A stretch of 64,000 bases of DNA from Cupriavidus taiwanensis (GCF_900250075.1 NZ_LT977071.1:124001-188000); one strand, 5' to 3'; counted from the first letter of the stretch, positions 35,046 to 44,830 are shown. Notes: generated by a model from the letters alone, not told the origin. A program made the numbers and translations.

Positions 35046-36734
35046 GTGACACGGCCTATCCCGATCCCCCGCACGCCATCGGCGTACGCCTATCCGCTGC
35101 TGATCAAGCAGCTCCTGCACGCGCCGCTGGCGGTCAACCCGGAGCAGGAAATCGTCTACCGCAGTCAGGTCCGACACAGCTACTGGACCATGCGGCACCG
35201 CATCGGCCAACTGGCCAGCGGCCTGCAATCGCTCGGCATTGCACCGGGCGATACGGTGGCAGTCATGGACTGGGACAGCCACCGCTACCTCGAAAGCTAC
35301 TTCGGCATCCCCATGATGGGCGCGGTGCTGATGACGGTAAACGTGCGGCTGTCGCCGGAACAGATAGCCTACACACTGAACCACGCTGGCGTCAGGCTGC
35401 TGATCGTCCATGCCGACTTTCTGCCAACGCTCGCCTTGATTCGCGCTCAGCTCGAAACCGTCGAGCGCTTCGTTCTGGTCAGCGACGACACCTTCGCACT
35501 GAGCAATGCGCCCTTGCCCGATGGCTTCAGCGCCGAGTACGAAGCGCTGCTGGCGGCGTCGCCACCTGACTACGCCTTCCCGGATTTCGACGAGAACGCC
35601 CGGGCCACGACCTTCTACACCACAGGCACTACCGGGCTGCCCAAAGGGGTGTACTTCAGCCATCGGCAGATCGTGCTCCATACGCTCGCCACCATGGCGG
35701 CTCTGGCCGCTGCGCCCAGCCAGGGACGCGTGCATCGGGACGACGTCTACATGCCGCTGACGCCGATGTTCCATGTGCACGCATGGGGGATGCCCTTTGT
35801 GGCAACGGCGCTTGGTGTGAAACAGGTCTATCCGGGCCGCTACGCCGCAGATCACCTACTGCGGCTGATGCAAGGCGAGCGGGTCACGTTCTCCCACGGC
35901 GTGCCCACGCTGCTCCACATGATCCTGTCGCACCCTGATTCAACCGAGGTCGACCTGAGCGGCATGAAGATCATCGTGGGCGGTTCGGCGCTGCCGCGCG
36001 GCCTGGCGCAGGCCGCCGTCGACCGCGGCATCGACGTGTTCACCGGCTACGGCATGTCTGAGACCTGCCCCATCCTCACACTGGCGCAGGTGAAGACCTC
36101 GCTGCTTGGCGATGCCGCCACCGAGCTCGACCTCCGCACCAAGACCGGCTTGCCGGTTCCGCTGGTCGACCTGCGCATCGTCGATGACGAGATGCGCGAC
36201 ATTGCGCACGATGGCGAGGCCAGCGGCGAAATCGTGGTCCGCGCACCGTGGCTCACGCAAGGCTATCTCGGCGATGCGGCTGGGTCCGAGCACCTGTGGG
36301 CCGGTGGCTACCTCCATACCAACGACATTGGCTCGATCGACAGCGACGGTTATCTGAAAGTCACCGACCGCATCAAGGATGTGATCAAGAGCGGCGGCGA
36401 GTGGGTATCGTCGCTGGAGCTCGAAGACCTCATTTCGCGCCACGCCGCGGTGAGCGAAGTGGCCGTCATCGGCATCAAGGATGCACAGTGGGGCGAACGT
36501 CCCCTGCCGTTGGTCGTGCTGCGGCCGGGACAGTCCACTGGGACGGAAGAAATCCAGGAGCATTTGCGCAACTTCGTCCGCCGCGGCGCGATCTCGAAGT
36601 ATGCGATCCCGGAACGGGTGCTCTTTGTCGACGCAATCGAAAAGACCAGCGTGGGCAAGATCAACAAGCGCCTGCTCCGCGAAAAGTACCAGAACGCCCC
36701 GCCCCTTTCCCCTGCTTTCGGCACCCACCCATGA
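35046..36734 (+). CDS. AlkK-like medium-chain acyl-CoA synthetase
   Basis: A 562-residue ANL-family ligase. The AMP-binding motif is YTTGTTGLPKG, LTPMFHVHAWGMPFVA and GVKQVYPGRY are AlkK-type segments, YGMSETCP is motif A5, and IEKTSVGKINK carries the catalytic Lys. I chose the GTG at 35046 because AAGGAG lies seven bases upstream; longer upstream frames pass through the stem-loop. It converts a fatty acid to acyl-CoA with ATP. A MalT/AlkS-like regulator is at 39199. Confidence 0.88.
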   Translation: MTRPIPIPRTPSAYAYPLLIKQLLHAPLAVNPEQEIVYRSQVRHSYWTMRHRIGQLASGLQSLGIAPGDTVAVMDWDSHRYLESYFGIPMMGAVLMTVNVRLSPEQIAYTLNHAGVRLLIVHADFLPTLALIRAQLETVERFVLVSDDTFALSNAPLPDGFSAEYEALLAASPPDYAFPDFDENARATTFYTTGTTGLPKGVYFSHRQIVLHTLATMAALAAAPSQGRVHRDDVYMPLTPMFHVHAWGMPFVATALGVKQVYPGRYAADHLLRLMQGERVTFSHGVPTLLHMILSHPDSTEVDLSGMKIIVGGSALPRGLAQAAVDRGIDVFTGYGMSETCPILTLAQVKTSLLGDAATELDLRTKTGLPVPLVDLRIVDDEMRDIAHDGEASGEIVVRAPWLTQGYLGDAAGSEHLWAGGYLHTNDIGSIDSDGYLKVTDRIKDVIKSGGEWVSSLELEDLISRHAAVSEVAVIGIKDAQWGERPLPLVVLRPGQSTGTEEIQEHLRNFVRRGAISKYAIPERVLFVDAIEKTSVGKINKRLLREKYQNAPPLSPAFGTHP

Positions 36735-36800
36735 ACCGGCGGCCAACGCCGCTGTGGCAAGTGCCTTATCACTAGAAAAACCGCTTCAGGAGACAAAGCA

Positions 36801-37115
36801 ATGCAAGCTTCCACCATCACAGAGCGCATCAGACGCCATCCCAGGTTCGGCGAACTGGTCCGACGCCGCGCCCGCCTCTCGCGGGTATTGCTGGCCCTGG
36901 TCCTCGCCCCCTATCTCGCGCTGATGCTTGCGGTTGCGATGCAGCCCCAACGCCTGGCCGAGCCGCTTCATCCGGAAACACTGCTCAACCTTGGCATCGT
37001 CCTTGCCGTCGGAATCGTGCTGCTGGGCTGGGCCGCGACATGGTTTTACGTGCGCCGTGCCAACGGCAAGCTCGAGACGATGGTGCAGCAGATCCTGTCG
37101 GAGGCCGGACAATGA
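36801..37115 (+). CDS. DUF485 membrane protein (symporter partner)
   Basis: A 104-residue protein with two membrane helices (about 27-47 and 62-82) and the FGELVRRRARLSRVL lead of the DUF485/YjcH family. Such proteins are encoded with ActP-type sodium:solute symporters. Its stop overlaps the symporter start by four bases (ATGA). Role unknown, presumably assembly or control of the transporter. Confidence 0.85.
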   Translation: MQASTITERIRRHPRFGELVRRRARLSRVLLALVLAPYLALMLAVAMQPQRLAEPLHPETLLNLGIVLAVGIVLLGWAATWFYVRRANGKLETMVQQILSEAGQ

Positions 37116-38683
37116 ATCTCCAGGCCATTGCCATGTTCCTGCTATTCGTCGCGCTGACGCTGGGCATCACGTACCGGGCCTCCTCGCGCACCCGGACTGC
37201 CAATGACTTCTTTACTGCAGGAGGCGGCATCACGGGTATGCAGAACGGCCTGGCCGTGGCGGGCGACTACATGTCGGCTGCCACGCTGCTCGGCGTAGTC
37301 AGCCTGGTCTATGCACGCGGTTTTGATGGGCTGCTGTATATCGTCGGGTTCTTCATCGGCTGGCCGGTCATGCTGTTCCTGATGGCCGAACGGCTGCGTA
37401 ATCTCGGCAAATTCACCTTTGTCGACATTATTTCGCACCGGCTCGATCCCGTCAGCACTCGCTGCATTGCAGCGGCCAGCAGCCTGGTGGTGGTGCTGCT
37501 CTACCTGATCGTGCAAATGGTCGGCGCCGGCGAGTTGGTGCAGTTGTTGTTCGGCATCGACTATGCCTATGCCGTCGTCGGGGTCGGCGCGCTGATGATG
37601 ATCTACGTGACTGTTGGCGGCATGATCGCCACGACATGGGTGCAGATCGTCAAGGCAGTGCTGCTTCTGTTCGGCGGTTCGTTGCTGATGCTCCTGGCGC
37701 TGGGGCATTTTGGCTTCAGCCTTGAAGCGCTGGCTGCCAGGGCAATCGCGGTGCACCGCAGCGGCCCCGCCCTGCTCGCGCCGGGCACGCTGTTCGCCGA
37801 TCCGGTCTCGGCGCTCTCGCTGTGCGTGGCCACCGTGCTCGGGCTGTCGGGACTCCCGCATATCCTGATGCGCTTCTTTACGGTGCCGAATGCGTGCGAG
37901 GCACGCAAGAGCGTGTTGGTGGCCAGCACCTGCATTGGCTACATGTTCCTCGCCATGTTTGCCATCGGTCTTGCGGCCATCGTGATCGTCGGTACCGAGC
38001 CGCGCTACTTCGAAGGCGGCCAGGTTGGCGGCAAGCTGCTCGGCGGCGGCAATATGGTTGCAATGCATCTCGCCAGCGCGACCGGCGGCAACCTGTTCCT
38101 CGGGTTCCTGGCGGCGGTCGCCTTTGCCACGATTCTCGCCGTGGTGTCTGGCCTGACGCTCGCGGGCGCTTCCGCGATCTCGCATGACATCTACGCCGGT
38201 GTCCTGCGGCGCGGCTCTACCACCGATGCGGCCGAGGTCTCCGTCACCAAGAAGGCCACGCTCGCCATCGGCGTCGTCGCGGTGCTGCTGGGGATTGCCT
38301 TCAAGGGGCAGAACCTGGCGTTCCTGGTCGCGCTGGCTTTCAATGTAGCGGCCTCGGCGAATTTTCCGGTGCTGGTGCTGTCGATGTACTGGCGCGGCCT
38401 GACCACCCGGGGCGCGGTCGGGGGCGTGGCGTCTGGCCTGGCGTCGTCGGTCGCGCTGGTGATACTTTCCCCCGCCGTCTGGAAGAATGTGCTGGGGCAT
38501 CCTTCAGCCATCTTTCCGTACGACCACCCGGCCCTGTTCACGGTCCCGCTCGCGTTCCTGGTCACATATCTGTGCTCGCGCTTCGACCGCAGCGCCAGGG
38601 CCGAGGCAGAGCGACTGGCCTTCGACGCGCAACTGGTCCGCGCACAGACCGGCCATGGAGCAGAGGCACCATCCAGCCACTGA
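37112..38683 (+). CDS. Sodium:solute symporter, ActP-like
   Basis: A 523-residue SSS-family carrier with about 13 membrane helices. DFFTAGGGITGMQNGLAVAGDYMSAAT and the LSGLPHILMRFFTVP segment are typical of the acetate/monocarboxylate branch (ActP, MctC). It would import a short organic acid with sodium. It follows the acyl-CoA synthetase and DUF485 genes on the plus strand, so uptake plus CoA activation of the same acid is a reasonable model. Confidence 0.88.
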   Translation: MNLQAIAMFLLFVALTLGITYRASSRTRTANDFFTAGGGITGMQNGLAVAGDYMSAATLLGVVSLVYARGFDGLLYIVGFFIGWPVMLFLMAERLRNLGKFTFVDIISHRLDPVSTRCIAAASSLVVVLLYLIVQMVGAGELVQLLFGIDYAYAVVGVGALMMIYVTVGGMIATTWVQIVKAVLLLFGGSLLMLLALGHFGFSLEALAARAIAVHRSGPALLAPGTLFADPVSALSLCVATVLGLSGLPHILMRFFTVPNACEARKSVLVASTCIGYMFLAMFAIGLAAIVIVGTEPRYFEGGQVGGKLLGGGNMVAMHLASATGGNLFLGFLAAVAFATILAVVSGLTLAGASAISHDIYAGVLRRGSTTDAAEVSVTKKATLAIGVVAVLLGIAFKGQNLAFLVALAFNVAASANFPVLVLSMYWRGLTTRGAVGGVASGLASSVALVILSPAVWKNVLGHPSAIFPYDHPALFTVPLAFLVTYLCSRFDRSARAEAERLAFDAQLVRAQTGHGAEAPSSH

Positions 38684-38703
38684 AACCCGGCGCATGACCC
38701 GGC

Positions 38704-38736
38704 GCGGGTTGCGCGCCAAACCGAGGTGCAACCCGC
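38704..38736. terminator. Hairpin between convergent genes
   Basis: GCGGGTTGC (38704-38712) pairs with GCAACCCGC (38728-38736) over 9 bp with a 15-base loop. It lies between the ends of the symporter gene and the SnoaL-like gene. No T-tract on either strand, so termination is only a positional inference. Confidence 0.4.
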
Positions 38737-38751
38737 TGCGGTAGCCCCGTG

Positions 38752-39168
38752 CTAGGTCGCTGCAGGCGTCAGCGCGGCATAGAACGCCGCGCTGTCCCAG
38801 TAAGCTCGCATGAATTCGATCCGGCCATCCGTGTCCATACGAACGATAAAGACGTGCGGCAGCGAGAAGGACTGGCCTCGGCTTGCGATCCCGAGCACGT
38901 CCCTGGCCTGCCTGCCCGTGATGGTCACCTCGGCAATCACGGTGCGCTGGTCATCGTCACCATAGACCGCAGTGACCTGGTTGCTCAAATTCGGGAAACC
39001 ATCCATCAGGGCGCGCCAGATTGCCTTGCCGGCCTCGCCAACTGGCCCCTCCATTGCCATGGGGACATAGTCGATCCGCGCATCTTGAGAAAACATGGCA
39101 AGCATGCCGTCGATGTCATGGGCACGGTAGCGGGCGAAGAATGCCTCGACGATCTCGATCTGGTTCAT
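38752..39168 (-). CDS. SnoaL-like / NTF2-fold protein
   Basis: A 138-residue single-domain protein: VEAFFARYRAHDIDGMLAMFSQDARIDYVPM opens the cone-shaped NTF2-like fold and HVFIVRMDTDGRIEFMRAYWD closes it. GGGAGA lies before the ATG at 39168. Members include polyketide cyclases, ketosteroid isomerases and many proteins of unknown role. It lies 30 bases after the LuxR gene on the same strand, so both may be on one transcript. Confidence 0.82.
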   Translation of the reverse strand: MNQIEIVEAFFARYRAHDIDGMLAMFSQDARIDYVPMAMEGPVGEAGKAIWRALMDGFPNLSNQVTAVYGDDDQRTVIAEVTITGRQARDVLGIASRGQSFSLPHVFIVRMDTDGRIEFMRAYWDSAAFYAALTPAAT

Positions 39169-39198
39169 CACGTATCTCCCTGGAAACACCCCGGCAAG

Positions 39199-41973
39199 CT
39201 AGCTCCGCGTCTCGGGGCGCTGCGCGACCCGAGGCAGGTCCCGACCCAGGCCGCTGCGGACCGCCTGGATGCGGGAGTTCACTTTCAGCTTCTCAAAGAT
39301 ATTCTTCAGATGCCATTTCACGGTTTCCGGGGCGACACGAATGGCCCGGGCAATCTCCTTGTTGGAAAGCCCCCGTGCCACGTAGTCGAGAATTTCCACT
39401 TCACGGGCGCTTAGCCTGCTGGCGGACGCTGGCTCCACCTGGTCATCCGCGGCGTCTGGCGCGCGTGCCGGCGCATCGAAGCCCGCGCATAGCCTCCTCA
39501 CATACCAGGGCTCAACCTCGGCCAGGCGGTCTTGCTGCAGACACAGTGCGTCAAGGATTTCGCGGGCCGCAGGGCCGGCATCGAGAAACACCCGGTGCAG
39601 ACCGTTCGCCTGGCCATAGGTGAGCGCGGCGCGCATGGCCTGCACAGCCTCCGCACGCTGCCCCGCACTGTGCAGGGCGACCGCCAGCATCACTGAAATC
39701 TGGGCGGACAGGTACTGCATGCCCGCCGCACGGACCTCAGCCTGCACCCCCTGCAGGATGGGAACGGCCAGCGCGGGTCGGCCGCGGCCCACCAGCAGCC
39801 GGCAATGCGCCACCTGGAAGCGTTGCCAGGTCTCCAGGTAGCTGCCACGCAAAGTCGCCGGTTTCTGCCCGACCAGCCCATCCAGGTCGTGCCCGATGCG
39901 CGCGGCACGGCCGATATCTCCGACACCAATACTGATCCTGATCGCCTCGGCCTTGCACGCGACCTGCATCCGCAGCCATTGGCGGCTCCTGGCTACGGCT
40001 TCCGCGTCTTCCACGATCCGATAGGCTTCATCCGGCTTCCCCGCCAGCAGCCGCAGACGGGCCAGCGTCACGCAGAAGCCGATCAGGGGTCCCAGCGAGC
40101 AAGATTGCAGCGCCATCTCGAGCCGCCCGTCCAGCAGTTCCGCGACCCGGTCGAGGTCATTCCACTCATAGTGGATGGCGGCCAGATATCCGACCGGAAG
40201 CACCGATGCGGCAGACTGCCGGCCGGCGCGCGCGTTGGATTCGCGCAGCACATCCTCCAGGGTCTGAACGGCCTCGCCCAGCCTGCCTTCCACGAACAAG
40301 CTGAGCCCAACCATGCTTTGCCGGTACACCTTGGCGTAGATCGGCGTATCAGCGCCGGTATTGAGGGTGAGCGTGCGCCGCAGGCGCTCGACCTCGTCAA
40401 ACCCCGCTGCATAGCTGAGCCCGAAGATCTGTGTGGTCAACCCGATGCCCTCCTCCCATGAGCCGGTTTCGGGGCCGAGCGCAAGCACCTTGCGGCCCAT
40501 TTCCAATGAAAGTTCGCTTTCATCGGACAGACCCGCGATTAGCGCCGTGACCGCCTGCAACTCGACGCGCACTACCTCGGTCAAGGGCAGCCGCCCGTGG
40601 CCGATGTCCTCCTCGACCGCCTGCAACACCGCTTTGGCCGCCACTGTCTGCATCGTCAACGCGAGCGCCCAGGCCTGCGCCAGACGCAGGCGCAGCCGGC
40701 CATGCACCGCCTCGGGGGGCAGCTTGGCAACCCAGCTCAGCACCGTCCGCACGTCGCTGGCCTCGACCAGGGTCATCGCGCATTGCTCGACCCAGCCGGC
40801 GGCGCGATCGACATCGCCCGCGGCCAAGGCATGCCGGACCGCTTCCTGCCACAGCGATTGCGCCGCAAACCATTCACTGGCCCGGCGATGCAATTCGGCA
40901 ACTTCGTGCGGACGCTCCCTGACCAGGCGTTTTCTCAGGTATTCGGCAAACAGCGCGTGATAGCGATACCACTGGCCCTCGGCGTCCAGGGGTCTGACGA
41001 ACAAATTCCGAGCCATCAGCCACTCGAAAGTGGCATGCGACTTGCTGGAGCCTGTCACTGCCTCGCACAAGGGCACCGACATTCGGTCCAGCACCGACGT
41101 CTGTAGGAGAAAAGTCTGTAGCGGCTCGGGGACGTGAACAAATACGTTCTCGTTCAGATACGCTTCAACGCTGCGCCGGACGAATGGCAAGCGCTCGGCA
41201 AAGACGTCTGGCTTGTCGGTTGCGCTTAATGCAAACGACGCCAGTTGCAAGCCAGCCGCCCAGCCTTCGGTCGCTCCAAGCAGGACCTCAGTCTGGGCAG
41301 CGCTCAGCTCATGCCCGGAAACGGCGGAAAAAAACGCCTGCGTCTCGGCGCTGTCAAAGCGCATGGCTTCCGCATCCAGCATCAGCAATTGACCCCGGGC
41401 TTCGAAGTAACTCAGCGGAAAGCCTGGCTCGCCCCGCCCCGCAACGAGTAAATGCAGGTTCTCCGGGGCATAGCGCAGCAGCCGGAACACCGCCTCGTGG
41501 ATGGCGCGCGCTGCCAGCCGATCGAAATCATCCAGCACCAGCACCATCCGGCACGGCAGCGCCAAGACCGCATTGAGTAGCTCGGCAAACATTGCGTCCG
41601 CCGGCGCCAACGGGTCCGGCGCCAGGCCGCACGGGATCTGAACGCCGGCCCGGCTGCAGGCATCCCTGGCCGCTGCGAGCAAGTAGGCGCCGAACTGGAA
41701 CAGATCGTCGTCGTCTCGGTCGATACTGAGCCAGCCAACGGCGCAGCCTTCCTGCGCCATGACCGTCCTCCATTCACTCAACAGCGAAGTCTTGCCGAAG
41801 CCGGCCGGGGCTACCAGAACCGTCAGCTTGCGTTCCATGCCTGGGCGCAACAGCTCGATGGCGCGCTTGCGACGGATATAGTGGCGTGTTCGCGGCGGCG
41901 CCAGCTTTGTCAGGATCAAGGCTGGCCGCCATTGGGGCAGTTGCGCAGCGGCGACCGGCGATGATTGGGTCAT
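39199..41973 (-). CDS. Large MalT/AlkS-like LuxR regulator (LAL)
   Basis: A 924-residue ATP-dependent regulator. The Walker A motif APAGFGKT is at 55-62, a Walker B-like MVLVLDDFD follows, the middle is TPR-like helical repeats, and the C-terminus has a LuxR HTH (LSAREVEILDYVARGLSNKEIARAIRV and ETVKWHLKNIFEKL). MalT, AlkS and AcoK have this layout and activate catabolic operons on ligand binding. The AlkK-like ligase and symporter operon upstream is the likely target. Confidence 0.9.
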   Translation of the reverse strand: MTQSSPVAAAQLPQWRPALILTKLAPPRTRHYIRRKRAIELLRPGMERKLTVLVAPAGFGKTSLLSEWRTVMAQEGCAVGWLSIDRDDDDLFQFGAYLLAAARDACSRAGVQIPCGLAPDPLAPADAMFAELLNAVLALPCRMVLVLDDFDRLAARAIHEAVFRLLRYAPENLHLLVAGRGEPGFPLSYFEARGQLLMLDAEAMRFDSAETQAFFSAVSGHELSAAQTEVLLGATEGWAAGLQLASFALSATDKPDVFAERLPFVRRSVEAYLNENVFVHVPEPLQTFLLQTSVLDRMSVPLCEAVTGSSKSHATFEWLMARNLFVRPLDAEGQWYRYHALFAEYLRKRLVRERPHEVAELHRRASEWFAAQSLWQEAVRHALAAGDVDRAAGWVEQCAMTLVEASDVRTVLSWVAKLPPEAVHGRLRLRLAQAWALALTMQTVAAKAVLQAVEEDIGHGRLPLTEVVRVELQAVTALIAGLSDESELSLEMGRKVLALGPETGSWEEGIGLTTQIFGLSYAAGFDEVERLRRTLTLNTGADTPIYAKVYRQSMVGLSLFVEGRLGEAVQTLEDVLRESNARAGRQSAASVLPVGYLAAIHYEWNDLDRVAELLDGRLEMALQSCSLGPLIGFCVTLARLRLLAGKPDEAYRIVEDAEAVARSRQWLRMQVACKAEAIRISIGVGDIGRAARIGHDLDGLVGQKPATLRGSYLETWQRFQVAHCRLLVGRGRPALAVPILQGVQAEVRAAGMQYLSAQISVMLAVALHSAGQRAEAVQAMRAALTYGQANGLHRVFLDAGPAAREILDALCLQQDRLAEVEPWYVRRLCAGFDAPARAPDAADDQVEPASASRLSAREVEILDYVARGLSNKEIARAIRVAPETVKWHLKNIFEKLKVNSRIQAVRSGLGRDLPRVAQRPETRS

Positions 41974-42686
41974 GCGTGGCTCTTCCTAACGGCGGGTGCG
42001 ACCACTACACGATCACACCCCATTTATCCGCCTGCTCCCGGCGCACCATCTCGGCGGCTGAATCAGGCGTGATGGTTCGGTAGCGATGCGACGCGGCGGT
42101 GATGACATCGATCATGGCATCCATCATTTCCTGCGGGTCACGCTGGTTATTCAGCGGACGCTTTACCCGCGGCTGCATCTCGGGACACTTATGAAGCTTC
42201 TCCCCAAGACAAGAGGGTCTTCTTGCCACTCGCATCTAACTTTCCTTCACTAGGATCAGCCGAGCAGGTCCGGATGCGACTGTAACGGATGATCGCCGAA
42301 ACGGAAGTCAAGCCACAAGGGCAGGAGATACCGTCAGAGGGGGGGACGGCGGGGGGCTTGGCCGGCGATGCCAACTCGCCGCTGTTTCCGGGCGTTGCTT
42401 TGTACTTCGCTGATGCCTCCTGGGCTGATCCGAACGCCGCTTTCAGCATTGCCAGGACCTGTACTGGGTACCCCCCCACTTAGGGAGGCTCCTTGCAAAC
42501 ACCGCCGCGATGCGGGAATGATTGCGTCAGCGATGCGAACGGCGTGTCTCGCCTTTCCACTAACAGTTGGCCGCGAATGGGAATCGCAAGGCAGAGACTA
42601 GTACGCGCATCTTTAAGCACTCCGGCGCCGCCAGCTACGGACCAGGCCGGGCTCGGCAAGCGCGAGATGAATCCAAGGAACCTGCC
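41974..42686. other. Long gene-poor stretch
   Basis: About 710 bases with no well supported gene. A small minus-strand frame (42005-42178) is listed separately as doubtful. The rest has short frames without ribosome sites and a G-rich run near 42339-42358. Codon-like structure is poor, suggesting decayed sequence or promoter DNA. CAAGGAACC before 42687 is the ribosome site of the crotonase gene. Confidence 0.55.
42005..42178 (-). CDS. Doubtful small ORF upstream of the LAL regulator
   Basis: A 57-residue frame starting MQPRVKRPLNNQRDPQEMMD and ending MVRREQADKWGVIV, 31 bases upstream of the regulator start and on the same strand. Composition is protein-like and mostly helical, but no ribosome site or family was recognised. 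It could be a leader peptide gene or a relic. Confidence 0.25.
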   Translation of the reverse strand: MQPRVKRPLNNQRDPQEMMDAMIDVITAASHRYRTITPDSAAEMVRREQADKWGVIV

Positions 42687-43652
42687 ATGTCGACTATCTC
42701 AAGACGCTCCTTTGTCCAGTCCATCAGCGCCGCAACACTCGCGCCGGGAATGTTGCTCGCCTCGGCCGAGGCTGGAGCGTCCGAAAGCTCCGCTCTGCCC
42801 AAAGGGGCCGGCGCAAACTACGCCGATTACAAGCATATCCAGGTCACCAAGGACCGCCACGGCGTCGCCACCGTTACCTTGAACTATGCGCCGCTCAACC
42901 TGCTGGATGAGGTACTGTCGGATGAGTTCGACCGCGTGACCCGCCAACTGGAACAGGATGCGGGGGTGCGCGTCATCATCCTGCAGAGCGCCGTTCCGAA
43001 GTTCTTTATCGCTCACTCGGGCTTGCGCCGTGTCGGCTCCGCACCGAAAACGACTTCAAATACACGTACCTTCCGCCTGACCCAGATGCTCGGCGAGCGC
43101 TTGCGCAACATGCCAAAAGCCGTGATCGCCAAGGTCGAGGGCATCGCCCGTGGCGGCGGCTGCGAGATCGCGCTGGCCGCGGACATGTGCTTCGCCGCGA
43201 TCGGCAAGGCTGTGTTCGGCCAGCCCGAAGTCGTCTGCGGACTGGTCCCTGGCGGGGGCAACACACAGCGATTGCCGCGGCGCATGGGGCGCGCACGTGC
43301 CCTTGAGGTGCTGCTCGTCGGCGAAGACTTCTCGGCAGAACTGGCCGACCACTACGGCTATATCAATCGTGCGCTGCCGGCCGATGAACTGGGGCCATTC
43401 GTGGACAGGCTCGCACGCCGCATTGCGACCTTCCCCACCACCACCATCGCGCACCTGAAAAAGGCGGTGGACATGGGCTCAGACGTATCGTTCTCCGAAG
43501 GGTTGTTGGTCGAAGCGCATGAAGCCGATCTTTGCGTAGCCAACGAAGCGATACAGGCGCGTGTGAAGGCGATACTCAAAGCGGGCGCCGAGACCTACGA
43601 AGGCGAACTCCATTTCCCCGACCTCGCTGCCAACCTGCCGCCAGCCGATTAG
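42687..43652 (+). CDS. Enoyl-CoA hydratase/isomerase-fold protein with Tat signal
   Basis: A 321-residue crotonase-family protein. Residues 1-30 look like a twin-arginine signal: ISRRSFVQ with Arg6-Arg7, a weakly hydrophobic stretch and ASAEAGA. The crotonase part shows ARGGGCEIALAADMCFA and FGQPEVVCGLVPGGGNTQRL, but the first oxyanion segment is FIAHSGLRRV rather than the usual FCAGAD. Export of a CoA-dependent enzyme would be odd, so the substrate may not be a CoA ester. The start follows AAGGAACC. It stands alone. Confidence 0.82.
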   Translation: MSTISRRSFVQSISAATLAPGMLLASAEAGASESSALPKGAGANYADYKHIQVTKDRHGVATVTLNYAPLNLLDEVLSDEFDRVTRQLEQDAGVRVIILQSAVPKFFIAHSGLRRVGSAPKTTSNTRTFRLTQMLGERLRNMPKAVIAKVEGIARGGGCEIALAADMCFAAIGKAVFGQPEVVCGLVPGGGNTQRLPRRMGRARALEVLLVGEDFSAELADHYGYINRALPADELGPFVDRLARRIATFPTTTIAHLKKAVDMGSDVSFSEGLLVEAHEADLCVANEAIQARVKAILKAGAETYEGELHFPDLAANLPPAD

Positions 43653-43844
43653 GCGATCTACCTGCCTCCGAACGGTCATCGCCCGCCGGTGCGAAAAAGC
43701 GTTGATACGAGCGAGCGAGTGCAGTGCACATAGCAAGGTGCCGGAATGCATGGCCCCTGCTGGTGATTGGGGGATTTCCCTCATCCTTAAAGCCGGTGGA
43801 AACTAAGCACCAAAAACCCGTTCATCTTTAGAAGGAAGCCCATC

Positions 43845-44726
43845 ATGACGTCCCAGACCGACAGCAAGCAGCCGACGCCTGATCAAGCCGAGCGCAACGC
43901 ATTCTTCCCCTCCCCATACTCACTCTCACAATTCACGTCGCCAAAGTCGGACCTCTCCGACGCCGACTATCCGGACGCTTATCAGGGCGGCCGCTGGAAA
44001 GTTCTGCTCGTTGCTGCGGACGAGCGCTATCTCCTCACCGGAAACGGTACCTTCTTCTCTACTGGCAACCATCCCGTCGAGACCCTGCTGCCCATGTATC
44101 ACCTGGACCGCGCAGGCTTCGAGTTCGACATTGCCACGTTATCCGGCAACCCGGCCAAGTTCGAATGGTGGGCGTTCCCTTCCGAGGACGCCGAGATAAA
44201 GTCCCTCTACTCAAAGTACGAGCAAAAGTTCCAGCAGCCCCTCAAGCTTGCTGACGTGGTCAGTTCCTTGAACACGGATGCAAACTACATTGCCGTCTTC
44301 ATCCCTGGTGGGCATGGGGCCCTGATGGGGCTACCCTTCAGCGCAGATATGAAGGCAACGCTTCAGTGGGCCATGCAAAACGACAGGTTCATCATCACGC
44401 TTTGTCATGGGCCTGCCGCCCTGCTTTCCGCAAGCGTCGACGAACCTAACGGTGGAGATCTGTTCCGCGGCTACCGCATCTGCGCATTTCCAGATTCCAT
44501 GGACAAGCAGACCCCAGATATTGGCTATATGCCCGGCCCCTTGCGTTGGTTCTTTGGCGAGAAGCTTGCAGCGATGGGAGTCGAGATCGTAAACACCAAA
44601 ATCGATGGAAGTACTTTCCGTGACCGGAAGCTCCTCACCGGAGACAGCCCGTTCGCTGGCAACAATCTTGGCAAGCTGGCTGCGCGCGCGCTACTCGATG
44701 AAGTGCAGAGTACGCCTGGGCGCTAG
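43845..44726 (+). CDS. hchA: HchA (Hsp31)-like protein deglycase / glyoxalase III
   Basis: A 293-residue DJ-1/PfpI-superfamily protein of HchA type. The triad is visible as Glu79 (HPVET), Cys187 and His188 (LCHGPAAL); FIPGGHGALMGLPFS and RYLLTGNGTFFSTGNHP are HchA-specific. It removes methylglyoxal adducts or converts methylglyoxal to lactate without cofactor, and can act as a chaperone. AGAAGGAAG precedes the ATG. Confidence 0.92.
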   Translation: MTSQTDSKQPTPDQAERNAFFPSPYSLSQFTSPKSDLSDADYPDAYQGGRWKVLLVAADERYLLTGNGTFFSTGNHPVETLLPMYHLDRAGFEFDIATLSGNPAKFEWWAFPSEDAEIKSLYSKYEQKFQQPLKLADVVSSLNTDANYIAVFIPGGHGALMGLPFSADMKATLQWAMQNDRFIITLCHGPAALLSASVDEPNGGDLFRGYRICAFPDSMDKQTPDIGYMPGPLRWFFGEKLAAMGVEIVNTKIDGSTFRDRKLLTGDSPFAGNNLGKLAARALLDEVQSTPGR

Positions 44727-44782
44727 TTGTGAGTCGTCAAGACGTTATTTCCTGACGCCGCAGGTCGGGACATGGGCGCAAG

Positions 44783-44830
44783 GGCGCCGACACCGCTTGG
44801 TGGTCGGCGCCAATTGGTTTGCCGTTTTTA
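44783..44830 (+). terminator. Probable terminator after hchA
   Basis: GGCGCCGAC (44783-44791) pairs with GTCGGCGCC (44803-44811), with further partial pairing of ACC and GGT in the loop, followed by T-rich sequence (TTGGTTTTGCCGTTTTT). The 300-base gap from 44727 to 45026 holds nothing else of note. Confidence 0.55.

Noticed and set aside
42236..42686. Possible pseudogene or insertion-sequence remnant
   Set aside because: No terminal inverted repeats, target duplication or recognisable transposase fragment could be seen.
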